Below are positions 58,401 to 63,410 of a stretch of 64,000 bases of DNA, piece after piece. Location: assembly GCA_028829895.1 (NCBI GenBank), contig CM054181.1, forward strand, positions 99,312,360 to 99,376,359, written 5' to 3'. The notes beneath the pieces were generated by a model that was not told the DNA's origin, did no database searches, and saw nothing but the letters and a program-made list of their open reading frames with translations. Source of the DNA: Sinotaia quadrata (taxonomy: Eukaryota > Mollusca > Gastropoda > Architaenioglossa > Viviparidae). Within the stretch, counting starts at the first letter, position 1. Each line of letters begins with the position of its first letter. Position numbers and translations under genes: made by a program.

Positions 58401-61122
58401 AACTGCTATTTTGCCCCTGAAAGTTGTCTCCTTTAGTATCCCAGAGTATGGCATGGACTGGAAAAAAGCAGAGAGGTTGAAAGGATAAAACATAATGCAC
58501 AACTGGTAAAGTATTCAGGGAAAACTTATTTTACTAAGTAAACTCTCTTGTTGTTTGATTAGAGATGACATATTTCTAGCTGAACTGGAAGATATTGCAC
58601 CTAATGTTTTTTCCAATCAAAATATGCTGACACTCAAAGGGAATTGGGAGAAGCATGAATGATACATGATCGATGTACTAGCTGTTTTATTTGAGAGGGT
58701 TGATAACAGCTGCCCTTGTTTTTTTCTTGATGGGGCCCAGCTGGCTGAGTTTCGTCTACCCTAGCAGATCTGAAAGCATTAATGCATCAGTCCTGCATGT
58801 GTGAAAATGTGTTGGTCCTTTAGGGACCTATAAACATATTTTTTTAGTGTATATTGTTCAGGGGAGAGGAAATGTTCATTTACCTAGTCACCTACATCGT
58901 CCAGTATTTCAGTAGGAAATACCAGGCCCAGATGCTGGGTACCAGCTAGATTATTCAGTGTGGATAGAGCAAGTGCCTCCACCCCTCAGTATAATAACCC
59001 CCTTAGCCCCCATATAGCTCATAATGAATCAATGAGTGGTTATGTTGCATTATGACTTGATTCAGTGTATAATCTGTATTTATGTCCATTACATCCATTT
59101 GCACAGGAGTAGAGGTGGGCATCCACCCTGTGATTGCTTTAGATTCCTTGCTTGTACCAGGCACAAACATAAGATAATCTTTCTGAGCTAGTATATAATG
59201 GATGAACACTTTGAAAGCACACATCCTTCCACTCTTGCAATCAGTACCACAAATTAAAAGTGAGATTGAAAATACTTTCAGAGTGAAGGTATTCTGTCAT
59301 GACACCGTCATTGGTAACATAAGTGAAATCAGTTAGAGCTTTAAGGATACAAAAGTACATTGCACAATTTGCGAATAACCTTAGATTAGTAGGAGCAATT
59401 GTTATGGATACAAGCACATATGCACCAATGAAGGTTGGCTTAGAAGGTCATTTCCAAAGAAATGAAATTACAAATTGAATAAAAATTAAAAAGTCAGCAA
59501 CAGATTTATTAAAATATGCATGACTCATTGAAGAAATTATAATCATGTACTGTACAATAGTAAAAGTTGACTAGGATGAGTAGGTGATGGGCCAAAGAAT
59601 TTAAACAAAAAAAAAAAAGGAAAAGTTGGCTGTGTAGATGACAGGATTCTGTTTTTTTTAAACAAACAACAGTAAAAGTTTGTTTAGACGAGTTTGTGAT
59701 AGACTTGTCTTTAAAACATGATAATAGTAAAAGTTTGTTAAGACGGGTTTGTGATAGACTTGTCTTTAAAACATGATAATAGTAAAAGTTGGTTAAGACG
59801 ACAAGCCACTGTCTTCAACAACAAATATGTATATACAATTGCATATACACAGTTAAACCAAGACCAACTGTTATGTTACTGTTAATTGTTATTCTAACAA
59901 AGAAGTGTTGAATCATTTTCCTCCCAGTAATATAAGTATCTTTTCAGGTTAATAAAAATAACTGTGTATACATGTCTTCATTAAATAATAAATCATTGCA
60001 GGTAATTTTTATATTATATCTACATGCAACTTGATTATAAATTTGAATAGTTGTTCACTGACTGGTATAGTAATTGCCTTGATTAGAGGATGCATTTTCT
60101 TAATTTTGCTAAACAGATTACAATATGGTATTATTGCATATTTGCACTCAGTTTTAATTTGGCTAAACAGATTACAATATGGTATTATTGCATAATTGCA
60201 CTCAGTTTTAATTTGGCTAAACAGATTACAATATGGTATTATTGCATAATTGCACTCAGTTTTAATTTGGCTAAACAGATTACAATATGGTATTATTGCA
60301 TAATTGCACTCAGTTTTAATTTGGCTAAACAGATTACAATATGGTATTATTGCATATTTGCACTCAGTTTTAATTTGATGAATGGTTAATACCACACATT
60401 TTACAATTATATACTCTCTCAGTTTTAATTTGTTAAGCAATCATTTACAGCATATTTTCCACATCATGCACCCTACTTTATTCCAGTTGAAATATCACCC
60501 AAAATGTTCATTGTTCATCTGTCATTTACAATACATTTTCTACATTGTATACCCTAATTTATGTCAGTTAAATTTTCACCCAAAGCTTTTGTTGTTTAGC
60601 CGTCATTTACAAATGCATTTTCTGCAATGTACACCCTACTTTATTCCAGTTAAATATTCACCCCAATTATTTGCTGTTCAGGTGTCATTTACAACACAAT
60701 GTCCACAATGTAACCCTACTTTATTCCAGTTAAATATTCACCCAAAGCTTTTGTTGTTCAGCTGTCGTTTACAACACAATGTATACCCTACTTTATTCCA
60801 GTTATATATTCACCCAAAGCTTTTGTTGTTCAGCTGTTGTTTACAACACATTGTATACCCTACTTTATTCCAGTTATATATTCACCCAAAGCTTTTGTTG
60901 TTCAGCTGTCGTTTACAACACAATGTATACCCTATTTTATTCCAGTATTTTCACTTGTAATCACAAGTCCAACTCCATGCATTCAGTGCTGATGACATTT
61001 AAAGACAGTATGGCAGAGAAAAGCTTTGCTAAACAGGAAGATGACATGTATAAATACTACATCATGTGTGCTGCCATCATTTGTCTTACTGTTTTCATCA
61101 TTCAGGTCATCATGCTGTCAAG
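26945..61122 (+). CDS. Membrane adenylyl cyclase, ADCY2/4/7-like, 5' half (gene-level entry, 14 exons)
   Basis: Converts ATP to cyclic AMP and pyrophosphate at the plasma membrane, normally under G-protein control. Exons 26945-27163, 37289-37447, 38853-39055, 39913-40087, 42103-42252, 46446-46576, 48229-48340, 49452-49579, 50512-50670, 51111-51249, 52378-52530, 57365-57420, 57953-58030 and 60946-61122 join without a frame break to about 670-680 residues. They give N-terminus, six membrane segments, linker, full C1a catalytic domain, C1b and the start of membrane segment 7. Family membership rests on C1a motifs ([36 protein letters not shown]) seen in all class III membrane cyclases. The type 2/4/7 assignment rests on FDQLAK followed by [10 protein letters not shown] and on the C1b motif [15 protein letters not shown], as I recall these paralogues; types 1, 3, 5, 6, 8 and 9 fit less well. 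The second membrane cassette and C2 domain are not in the window. The last exon ends in phase 2 at a good donor, so the gene should continue past 64,000. Confidence 0.93.
27960..28510. repeat. 30-bp array with 60-bp higher-order units (intron 1)
   Basis: Basic unit TATTTTAAGCATTGCAGTTC. Alternating sub-types are copied as pairs: a CACTTCACTGTATC/AACATTGC pair on the left and a GACTCGGTATTTTTAACATT pair on the right. Intron 1 from 27,164 to 27,960 is unique AT-rich DNA. Confidence 0.94.
28570..29015. repeat. Old 210-220-bp tandem duplication with TTTAGC/GCTAAA motifs (intron 1)
   Basis: Copy 1 (28,575-28,780) and copy 2 (28,785-29,010) keep the same order of landmarks: a CAATTC start, TTTAGCTTGCTAAAT-like palindromes, CAATGATA, then a CAAGCTAAA and AAAGGTAC pair. 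They differ at many bases, so the duplication is old. Unique DNA follows to 29,640. Confidence 0.7.
29640..30645. repeat. 35-bp tandem array, about 25-28 units (intron 1)
   Basis: Units share GTGCATGTTGTTACATTATT and AATTGTAGATGTGTG; the central part (30,030-30,590) is most regular, the left part degenerate. Confidence 0.94.
30820..30965. repeat. Degenerate TATGAGTGTATGTATATGTG repeats (intron 1)
   Basis: Five or six loose copies of about 30 bp. Confidence 0.75.
31050..31540 (+). repeat. Dispersed repeat copy, same family as 43.3-43.8 kb (intron 1)
   Basis: Shared blocks in the same order as at 43,310-43,820: GACACCA followed by TCTCTC, GTCACACA, GAAACTTCTTA-like, AGCCCC..ATCCA, AATAAATTTAAC and AAATTTATTAAATCAACAAT. 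The 111-codon open frame here has no known motif and no matching frame in the other copy, so it is probably not a gene. Confidence 0.82.
31560..31930. repeat. About 33-bp tandem array (intron 1)
   Basis: About six units with CATAATTACACAGGGAACAC and ATACACACACTC, decaying to the right. Confidence 0.9.
32085..32710. repeat. 40-bp array with a 40-bp insert copied three times (intron 1)
   Basis: Basic unit GCAGGCCTTGACAAATACAT then TCCAAGTAAAACGTATGTAC. An extra segment with ACCGTGACCTCCGTGCACAG and GTGGACGATTCGTGTTTC appears three times (about 32,430, 32,550 and 32,670), showing that larger blocks were duplicated after the insert arose. Confidence 0.95.
32955..33185. repeat. 37-bp tandem array, about six units (intron 1)
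   Basis: Units share AAACCATTGATTATACAGTC and AAGTTTATTAATAACAT. Confidence 0.93.
33540..34215. repeat. Old long tandem duplication, about 470-bp offset (intron 1)
   Basis: Segments near 33,545-33,740 and 34,010-34,200 share, in order, TGATCC, TAAAATTCTTCTG-like, CTAGTGGTATG-like, TGTGTCGRCG, TCCTCATTGG and GTGATTTARCTT. Considerable divergence. The left copy ends in a TTTAGCATGCTAAA palindrome like those at 28.6-29.0 kb. Confidence 0.6.
34310..34815. repeat. 46-bp tandem array, about 11 units (intron 1)
   Basis: Units share GATGTTGTGGGGTCACCCTT and GCTAATACCTCGCTGTCAAC; a sub-type lacks GTCAACA. Confidence 0.95.
35015..35285. repeat. 48-bp tandem array, five to six units (intron 1)
   Basis: Units share GTGGCTTCGTTTGATGTTAG and GAAATTGTTACCTTTTG. 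Two sub-types alternate (GATGAATCA, GGTGAAATCA). Confidence 0.94.
35500..36950. repeat. Long 27-48-bp array series with an inverted block (intron 1)
   Basis: 35,500-35,790: short units with GAACTGTAACAAAACTGCA. 35,790-36,030: 48-bp units with GAAATGTTGCCTTTTGTTAC. About 36,110-36,205: the same family in reverse complement (TGTTCACTTGGTCAGGTTCA). 36,240-36,950: direct units again, ending in about 13 homogeneous 45-bp copies with CCTGGCCAATGAACCTAGAA. Confidence 0.93.
37289..37447 (+). CDS. Adenylyl cyclase exon 2 (membrane segment 1)
   Basis: Acceptor tctttcag ends at 37288; donor GAG|gtgact at 37448 is weak but keeps phase 0. The 53 residues contain an [13 protein letters not shown] lead-in followed by one strongly hydrophobic helix ([20 protein letters not shown]). 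The lead-in resembles the LY-x-SY stretch that precedes membrane segment 1 in vertebrate type 2/4/7 cyclases. Phase 0 at both ends. Confidence 0.88.
37500..38090. repeat. Degenerate CATTCATTATCACA repeats (intron 2)
   Basis: Loose copies of about 22-40 bp, strongly diverged. Confidence 0.75.
38270..38852. repeat. 43-bp array running into the exon 3 acceptor (intron 2)
   Basis: About 12 units with AATATAGAACAGAACATGTT and CCATGCAAAGTATGATAG. The last unit is GCTTTTCATGCAG followed by AACACGACAG, where the first 13 bases are the splice acceptor and the rest is exon 3. Other units carry matching CATGCAGCGTATGACAG and AAAGAACATGACA. Confidence 0.93.
38853..39055 (+). CDS. Adenylyl cyclase exon 3 (membrane segments 2 and 3)
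   Basis: Acceptor tttcatgcag ends at 38852. Encodes an NTT glycosylation-type sequon, then two hydrophobic helices separated by the basic turn RKFYYRRP. The only donor that keeps frame with exon 4 is CAG|gcatgt at 39056, a GC-AG intron; the nearby gt at 39060 breaks the frame. The acceptor sits at the end of a 43-bp repeat array and shares sequence with its units. Enters in phase 0 and leaves in phase 2. Confidence 0.9.
39285..39475. repeat. About 28-bp repeat, six units (intron 3)
   Basis: Units share CATTTAATTTAATTTTTAAT and TCTTTGTCC. The rest of intron 3 is unique and very AT-rich. Confidence 0.9.
39913..40087 (+). CDS. Adenylyl cyclase exon 4 (membrane segments 4 and 5)
   Basis: Acceptor tgtttcgcag ends at 39912; donor CAG|gtttgt at 40088. 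The first base completes a serine codon with the last two bases of exon 3. Encodes [15 protein letters not shown], then a hydrophobic helix, a short PLSRKW turn and a second helix, ending in a short loop with [10 protein letters not shown]. Confidence 0.92.
40342..40562. mobile_element. hAT-like non-autonomous element (MITE), intron 4
   Basis: Left end CCTGGTGTCCAAACTTTTTG and right end CTTTGGAACCCCTG form imperfect inverted repeats of the CAGGGGT(G/T)(T/C)CCAAA type typical of hAT elements, with GGGCCAGA and GGCCCACAGGCCAGA inside each end. About 220 bp long. A target duplication was not clear (gtaatatg versus ctctaata). Confidence 0.65.
40563..40885. repeat. 40-bp tandem array (intron 4)
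   Basis: About five units with CTCTAATATAAATCACAATA and GTGTCCACATTCAC, then two longer units with CAACCAGTC and ATTATATAAAATGATAGTAC. Confidence 0.9.
40888..41005. mobile_element. Second hAT-like MITE fragment (intron 4)
   Basis: Ends in CATGAACCAAGACAGTTTGG then GAACCACT, the reverse of the AGTGGTTCCCAAACT end found on many hAT MITEs. Left end less clear. Confidence 0.45.
41030..41485. repeat. 38-bp tandem array (intron 4)
   Basis: 41,150-41,480 has about eight units with GTGTCTGCACTCACACTAAC and CACAACACTGTAAGATA. The rest of intron 4 to 42,102 is unique and AT-rich. Confidence 0.92.
42103..42252 (+). CDS. Adenylyl cyclase exon 5 (membrane segment 6 and helical linker)
   Basis: Acceptor ttgtattcag ends at 42102; donor CAG|gtactc at 42253. 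Fifty residues, phase 0 at both ends. Starts in a hydrophobic helix ([17 protein letters not shown]) and runs into a charged segment, [20 protein letters not shown], matching the family's coiled-coil linker (R-x-x-I-E-x-x-x-x-L-E) that joins membrane segment 6 to the C1 catalytic domain. Confidence 0.93.
42580..43195. repeat. 35-bp array then 58-bp array (intron 5)
   Basis: 42,580-42,800: about seven loose units with GGCTAAAAATGTGACATCAA. 42,845-43,190: six units with GTTCAATGCAGACTTTCTCC and CAGTAGCACTAAAGCA. Confidence 0.93.
43290..44265 (+). repeat. Long dispersed repeat, about 1 kb (intron 5)
   Basis: The left half matches 31,050-31,540 in the same orientation and the right half matches the reverse complement of 13,590-14,300. 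It contains internal AAGGTTAATAAATTTA repeats at 43,530-43,610. Best read as the most complete copy of one non-autonomous transposable element present at least three times in the window. Confidence 0.8.
44340..45360. repeat. About 25-bp tandem array, some 35-40 units (intron 5)
   Basis: Units TTTCACATACTGTTTAAATG, regular at 44,560-44,900 and decaying toward 45,350. Unique AT-rich DNA fills 45,360-46,120. Confidence 0.93.
46120..46445. repeat. 54-bp array running into the exon 6 acceptor (intron 5)
   Basis: About six units with AAACTTAAGGCTCATTCACT and ACAATTCATGGTTTGCTTGT. The last, shortened unit is CATGGTGTGCTTGACAG, whose end is the splice acceptor; the array unit has CATGGTGTGCTTGTAAA at that point. 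Confidence 0.93.
46446..46576 (+). CDS. Adenylyl cyclase exon 6 (entry to C1a domain)
   Basis: Acceptor gtgcttgacag ends at 46445; donor CAG|gttggt at 46577. Continues the linker Q-Q-Q into [19 protein letters not shown], the equivalent of the family's LLLSVLP motif, and ends at [12 protein letters not shown] just before the first catalytic strand. The acceptor has an unusually poor pyrimidine tract and lies at the end of a 54-bp tandem array. Confidence 0.93.
46577..48228 (+). other. Intron 6, unique AT-rich DNA
   Basis: No tandem array or transposon recognised; many A/T runs. Confidence 0.8.
48229..48340 (+). CDS. Adenylyl cyclase exon 7 (C1a, first metal-binding aspartate)
   Basis: Acceptor atgttgcag ends at 48228; donor AAG|gtatct at 48341. 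A tempting acceptor at tatgcag (48236-48242) would lose the ILYA residues and break the frame; the chosen one gives [10 protein letters not shown]. The aspartate of YADIV is one of two that bind catalytic Mg2+ in this family. The exon also encodes the [13 protein letters not shown] helix. The residue after ADIV is Asn where the family usually has Gly. Confidence 0.95.
48341..49451 (+). other. Intron 7 with a long (CA)n near its 3' end
   Basis: Unique AT-rich DNA to about 49,305, then about 55 CA units at 49,309-49,423, ending some 28 bp before the exon 8 acceptor. A long CA tract this close to an acceptor can affect splicing through hnRNP L-type binding; that role is inference. Confidence 0.85.
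49452..49579 (+). CDS. Adenylyl cyclase exon 8 (C1a, second metal-binding aspartate)
   Basis: Acceptor ttgtgtttcag ends at 49451, about 30 bp after a long (CA)n tract; donor TAG|gtacag at 49580. Encodes [16 protein letters not shown], holding the second metal-binding aspartate, followed by [17 protein letters not shown]. Both catalytic Mg2+ ligands contributed by C1 are therefore intact. Confidence 0.96.
49865..50345. repeat. Imperfect GATGAT/GGTGGT trinucleotide-rich tract (intron 8)
   Basis: About 480 bases of GRT and TAGT triplets, including three longer copies of a block with GTTGTGCTTATGCTGATGAT. The Val/Met and Asp/Gly open frames here are low-complexity artefacts. Confidence 0.92.
50512..50670 (+). 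CDS. Adenylyl cyclase exon 9 (C1a core)
   Basis: Acceptor cttacatcag ends at 50511; donor AGG|gtaggt at 50671. Encodes [16 protein letters not shown] and [18 protein letters not shown], the class III cyclase strand and the nucleotide-pocket region. Enters with one base completing an arginine codon and leaves in phase 2. Confidence 0.96.
51111..51249 (+). CDS. Adenylyl cyclase exon 10 (end of C1a)
   Basis: Acceptor tgtattaag ends at 51110; donor AGG|gtaaga at 51250. Encodes [20 protein letters not shown] and the closing strand [12 protein letters not shown] of C1a. The reading frame stays open for 46 more codons into the intron because the exon end plus donor has been tandemly copied there. 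Confidence 0.94.
51250..51900. repeat. Intron 10 repeats derived from the exon 10 donor region
   Basis: Exon 10 bases 51,203-51,260 (AACATTGAAACTTTTCTGGT, then AGAAAAAAGGGTAAGA) recur at about 51,264-51,320 and 51,326-51,378 with divergence. Fainter copies (TTAGTTACAAGGGTAAGAC) run on to about 51,900. Confidence 0.85.
52378..52530 (+). CDS. Adenylyl cyclase exon 11 (C1b, first part)
   Basis: Acceptor tttctacag ends at 52377; donor ACG|gtaaga at 52531. Fifty-one residues, phase 0 both ends: a basic [15 protein letters not shown] stretch followed by [20 protein letters not shown], the C1b motif that best points to the type 2/4/7 group. An alternative weak donor (AAG|gtttta at 52516) also keeps phase and would shorten the exon by five codons. 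The exon end and donor are repeated once in the intron. Confidence 0.92.
52545..52630. repeat. Copy of the exon 11 end and donor in intron 11
   Basis: CTTTTGCTTATCTGTAAATG followed by GTGGTCTCTAAAGTTTAAAA and GGTAAGAGTGTAATTT parallels exon 11 bases from 52,479 through the donor at 52,531 and on to 52,550. Confidence 0.85.
52975..54030. repeat. About 30-bp degenerate tandem array, roughly 30 units (intron 11)
   Basis: Units share GTGACTAGCTTTATCTGTTG and TAAAATTACTA; two perfect longer units at 53,040-53,180. Confidence 0.9.
54458..54481 (+). CDS. Candidate 24-nt microexon in C1b
   Basis: A T-rich tract and aaatttgtcag precede CTAAAGGAAAAAGAGATG, and GAT|gtaagt follows: a good acceptor and a near-consensus donor 24 nt apart. 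It would insert LKEKEMDD in phase 0 between exons 11 and 12. C1b is variable and often alternatively spliced in cyclases, so an optional insert is plausible. This is a prediction from splice signals alone. Confidence 0.4.
55070..55745. repeat. GT-rich microsatellite and a 30-bp degenerate array (intron 11)
   Basis: 55,075-55,235 is an imperfect TGTATGTGTGAGTG tract. 55,470-55,740 has about nine loose units with GTGTTAACTAAGCTGTTCTG. Unique AT-rich DNA lies between and after, to 56,600. Confidence 0.85.
56600..57364. repeat. 40-bp array running into the exon 12 acceptor (intron 11)
   Basis: About 18 units with TATATAATAGTGCTTGTATT and GTTGTAATACTGTAAAA. The final unit reads ATAGTGTTTGTATTTATTGC followed by AG, the exon 12 acceptor. 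Confidence 0.95.
57365..57420 (+). CDS. Adenylyl cyclase exon 12 (C1b, middle)
   Basis: Acceptor tttattgcag ends at 57364; donor AGG|gtgagt at 57421. Fifty-six nt encode [18 protein letters not shown] plus two bases of a glycine codon. Not conserved enough to recognise on its own. Support is splice consensus, correct phase on both sides, and the fact that its 3' end and donor were copied into the following intron as at exons 10, 11 and 14. Confidence 0.75.
57421..57680. repeat. Copies of the exon 12 end and donor in intron 12
   Basis: Exon 12 ATTATGATGAACTCTGCAGG..GATCAAGG with its donor and about 45 following bases recurs at 57,478-57,562 (ATTATGAACTCCGCAATTAC, GATCAGAGGTAAGC), at 57,575-57,630 (ATTATGAATACTTCATCATA, GATCAAGG) and more weakly at 57,648-57,675 (GAGATCAAGGAAAGTAA). 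Confidence 0.85.
57953..58030 (+). CDS. Adenylyl cyclase exon 13 (C1b, late)
   Basis: Acceptor aattttacag ends at 57952; donor TAG|gtaaga at 58031. Encodes [20 protein letters not shown], an amphipathic stretch like the conserved (I/V)-N-x-R-(I/L)-E region before membrane segment 7 in several cyclases. Phase fits exon 12 (glycine codon) and exon 14 (serine codon). Confidence 0.87.
58262..58550. mobile_element. Small MITE with about 35-48-bp terminal inverted repeats (intron 13)
   Basis: CTAAGGAAAATAAGCTTTCC and TGAATACTTACCAG at 58,271-58,304 pair with the reverse complement of 58,503-58,538 (CTGGTAAAGTATTCAGGGAA, AACTTATTTTACTAAG). Similarity extends about 15 bp inward. No open frame inside. 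Superfamily not recognised. Confidence 0.72.
58551..59600 (+). other. Intron 13 middle part, unique DNA
   Basis: No repeat or coding signal recognised; the 73-codon open frame on the - strand at 59,003-59,224 has no known motif. Confidence 0.5.
59600..60945. repeat. Three successive arrays; the last runs into the exon 14 acceptor (intron 13)
   Basis: 59,665-59,800: two to three 62-bp units with GTAAAAGTTTGTTAAGACG. 60,105-60,380: five 54-bp units with GCTAAACAGATTACAATATG. 60,430-60,945: seven or eight 66-72-bp units with TATACCCTACTTTATTCCAG and TTCACCCAAAGCTTTTGTTG. The last unit's TTTATTCCAG is the exon 14 acceptor, so each unit carries an acceptor look-alike. Confidence 0.93.
60946..61122 (+). 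CDS. Adenylyl cyclase exon 14 (end of C1b, membrane segment 7)
   Basis: Acceptor tttattccag ends at 60945; donor AAG|gtaagt at 61123. Encodes [20 protein letters not shown], the family's L-x-F-x-D/E...E-K-x-(F/Y) segment before the second membrane cassette, then the hydrophobic helix [20 protein letters not shown]. Leaves in phase 2; the next exon is outside the window or hidden beyond the retroelement. Confidence 0.93.
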
Positions 61123-61730
61123 GTAAGTTATCTCTGTTTTTAACATTCAGGTAATTATGCTTTTAAGGTAAATTATCTCAGTGCTTTCAGCATTGTGTTC
61201 ATCATGCTGTCAAGATAAATTATTTCATTATCTGAACATCCATTATCAAAAAAACAACACACACTTAAGGTAAGTCGTCTAGATGTGTCTTTTTTTAAAT
61301 AAAAATAAAATGCTATTGAAGTTAAATATCTTGAGGATTTCTTGAGATCAAAATGCTGTCAAAGTGGCATGCCTTGTAAATTTCTTGAGATCAAAATGCT
61401 GTCAAAGTGGCATGCCTTGTAAATTTCTTGAGATCAAAATGCTGTCAAAGTGGCATGCCTTGTAAATTTCTTGAGATCAAAATGCTGTCAAAGTGGCATG
61501 CCTTGTAAATTTCTTGAGATCAAAATGCTGTCAAAGAGGCATGCCTTGTAAATTTCTTGAGATCAAAATGCTGTCAAAGTGGCATGCCTTGTAAATTTCT
61601 TGAGATCAAAATGCTGTCAAAGTGGCATGCCTTGTAGATTTCCTGAGATCAAAATGTAATGCTTTATAGGTTTCTTAAGATCAAAATGCTATCAAAGTGT
61701 AATGCCTTGTAGATTTCTTTAGATCTTTTT
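61123..61730. repeat. Copies of the exon 14 end and donor, then a 43-bp array
   Basis: Exon 14 bases from 61,088 plus donor (CATTCAGGTCATCATGCTGT, CAAGGTAAGTTATCTC) recur at 61,137-61,183 and 61,183-61,235. 61,340-61,720 has about eight 43-bp units with GAGATCAAAATGCTGTCAAA and GTGGCATGCCTTGTAAATTT, whose ATGCTGTCAAAG core resembles the same exon end. Confidence 0.88.
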
Positions 61731-62095
61731 TATAAGTGCTCTTACTGGAAATTATCTTATATAATAATGTAGGTAAAGATATGATGATAAAAAAATAATA
61801 AAATTTGATTTTAAATTCTGCATATGATTCATTTGGAATGAGTTAATAATTTTAAACTTAATATAAAATCTTGGAGATGATCCAATGACTTATTTAAAAT
61901 GAGGTAATAGTTTCTAGATTTTTAAATATCGGGAAGATTCAGTGAATCATTAGCATGAGTTACGTTAGAGATTTTGCATGCATTTTCATAATGGTGATGA
62001 CCAATTGAATCATTTAGAATAGTTATTATATTACAGATTATAAATGCATTATGATAATTGTGATGTTTGAAACATGAAACTCAAACAATGTGGTT
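61731..62095. other. AT-rich unique DNA before the retroelement
   Basis: Would hold the element's 3' LTR if it is intact, but no TG...CA border or polypurine tract was convincing. Confidence 0.4.
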
Positions 62096-62499
62096 TCATG
62101 TCTTTATTTCTCTGCTCATGTGCTCAGGTAATAACCAAGAGTAATAAATCCAGTCTGTCAGTGGTTTGCATTCTCTTTTAGGATGCTCACCTAGGGCAGG
62201 GATAGGCTTGTTGAATGCTGATGACTCTGGTGATGATCCTCTCAAGCATCGATGTAGCCAAGTGCTTTTGTCTGGAGTAAACAGAGAGTCCTGTTGACAC
62301 TGGGAATCTACTGCTCCGATGGTCAGTGCCATTGTGCCTAATGTTTGATCTAGCTGGGGTAATGAGACATGAGCAATCAGAGATCATGGGTGAGGGGTTT
62401 CCCTGGCAGGTGACTAGCTCATGGAATCAACAAGGGTGAATGGTTGGGGTACAACAACAGCTAAGGGCTCTTCAAGTGGAAGAATGGAGTCAATCAACA

Positions 62500-62745
62500 T
62501 GGGAAGTGGGGTATGTTCTGGTCTTTTGTCTACCCAGTGTTTGTGAACTTGGTCCAGATGATGTTGAAGAAAGTGGCCATCTGCTAGTTACCCTTTGAAA
62601 GAGAGAGAGGGCAAGTGATCTTCACAATGATCCCTTGTAGGGTGACCCGAATCAAAATGGTTGCATACATCTTATCCCCAGTATTAAAGTTTCTGTCTTT
62701 TGCACGCTGATCATGATAGAACTTCTGTCATGTTATGGCTTACCC
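62500..62745 (-). pseudogene. Integrase C-terminal region of Gypsy pol
   Basis: Reads QKFYHDQRAKDRNFNTGDKM, the typical post-core motif QK-x-x-(H/Y)D-x-x-A-K-x-R-x-F-x-x-GD of Gypsy polyproteins. A later LDQVHKHW in another frame resembles the R-H-x-D-Q-(L/V) motif near the polyprotein end. Stops and frameshifts interrupt it. Further left, to about 62,100, a basic KRECKPLTDW stretch could be the decayed R-x-R-x-P-P-D-R-L C-terminus. Confidence 0.75.
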
Positions 62746-62883
62746 AACCTTGCTGGTCGGAGTAGGTCAAGTCAAATCAAGACACGTCTTCAAACTTCTT
62801 TTCATCAATAGTTCTGCAGGAGGAACACCAATTACTGAATGAGGTGTTATGTTCTGGTTTAGAAGAAATATTGCTAATCTCTT

Positions 62884-63225
62884 CTATAGTGACATTTTCT
62901 TCATTGACTCTTTGAAGGTTTGAGCCACTCTTTCTGTGAGGCCATTAGAATCTGGGTGATAGGGAGAAACCAGGACATTAACAATGCCATTCTCCTGAAT
63001 GAACTTTCTGAATTCACTACAAGTGAAGGTTGAAACATTGTCCGAGACAATAGTGTCTGGTAAACCGTGTGTTGCAAAGAGTTCCCTGATGCAGCAGATA
63101 GTTTTTCTGCAGTGATGTTTGTCATAATCTTCGCTTCTGAGAATCCACCACCACAAGAAACTTATGACCCATGAATGGTCCAGCAAAGACTACATGTAGT
63201 CTTGACCAAGTTTTTTGGGCCATTC
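62884..63225 (-). pseudogene. Integrase catalytic core (rve) of Gypsy pol
   Basis: The upstream part (TWSRLHVVFAGPFMGHKF then VVVDS) is in a different frame from the main 100-residue open stretch, so a frameshift separates the first catalytic Asp from the rest. The open stretch has TIVSDN, SPYHPDSNGLTERV and the alpha-helix after it. The spacing from the Asp of SDN to the Glu of TER is exactly 35 residues, the D-35-E signature of retroviral-type integrases. The Asp in FAGPF-preceding HVDF is Val here. Confidence 0.92.
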
Positions 63226-63229
63226 CTAA

Positions 63230-63410
63230 GGGTGACGAGGAGCTTTCTCTGGTATTGACGAACTTGCTGACAAGCTTCACATTCTTGAATCATGGTACTT
63301 TTAATGTCTTGATTAATGCCTGGCCATCAAACATAAGAGCGTGCAAGGCTTTTCATCTTATTGATGCCTGGACAACAAGAATGTAGATCTTCCAGCACTG
63401 CTTTTATACA
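63230..63410 (-). pseudogene. Integrase zinc-binding (H2C2-type) region, disrupted
   Basis: Reads LHSCCPGINKMKSLARSYV, a stop, then WPGINQDI and CEACQQ. This is the usual LH-x-x-HPG-x-x-(R/K)MK...WPG...C-x-x-CQ pattern with the second zinc-ligand His changed to Cys and a Trp codon changed to a stop. Confidence 0.85.

Noticed and set aside
59003..59224. 73-codon - strand open frame in intron 13
   Set aside because: No motif, no splice support, length expected by chance.
60382..60960. 192-codon + frame with repeated [14 protein letters not shown]
   Set aside because: It is the intron 13 array; exon 14 proper uses another frame and begins after the acceptor at 60,945.
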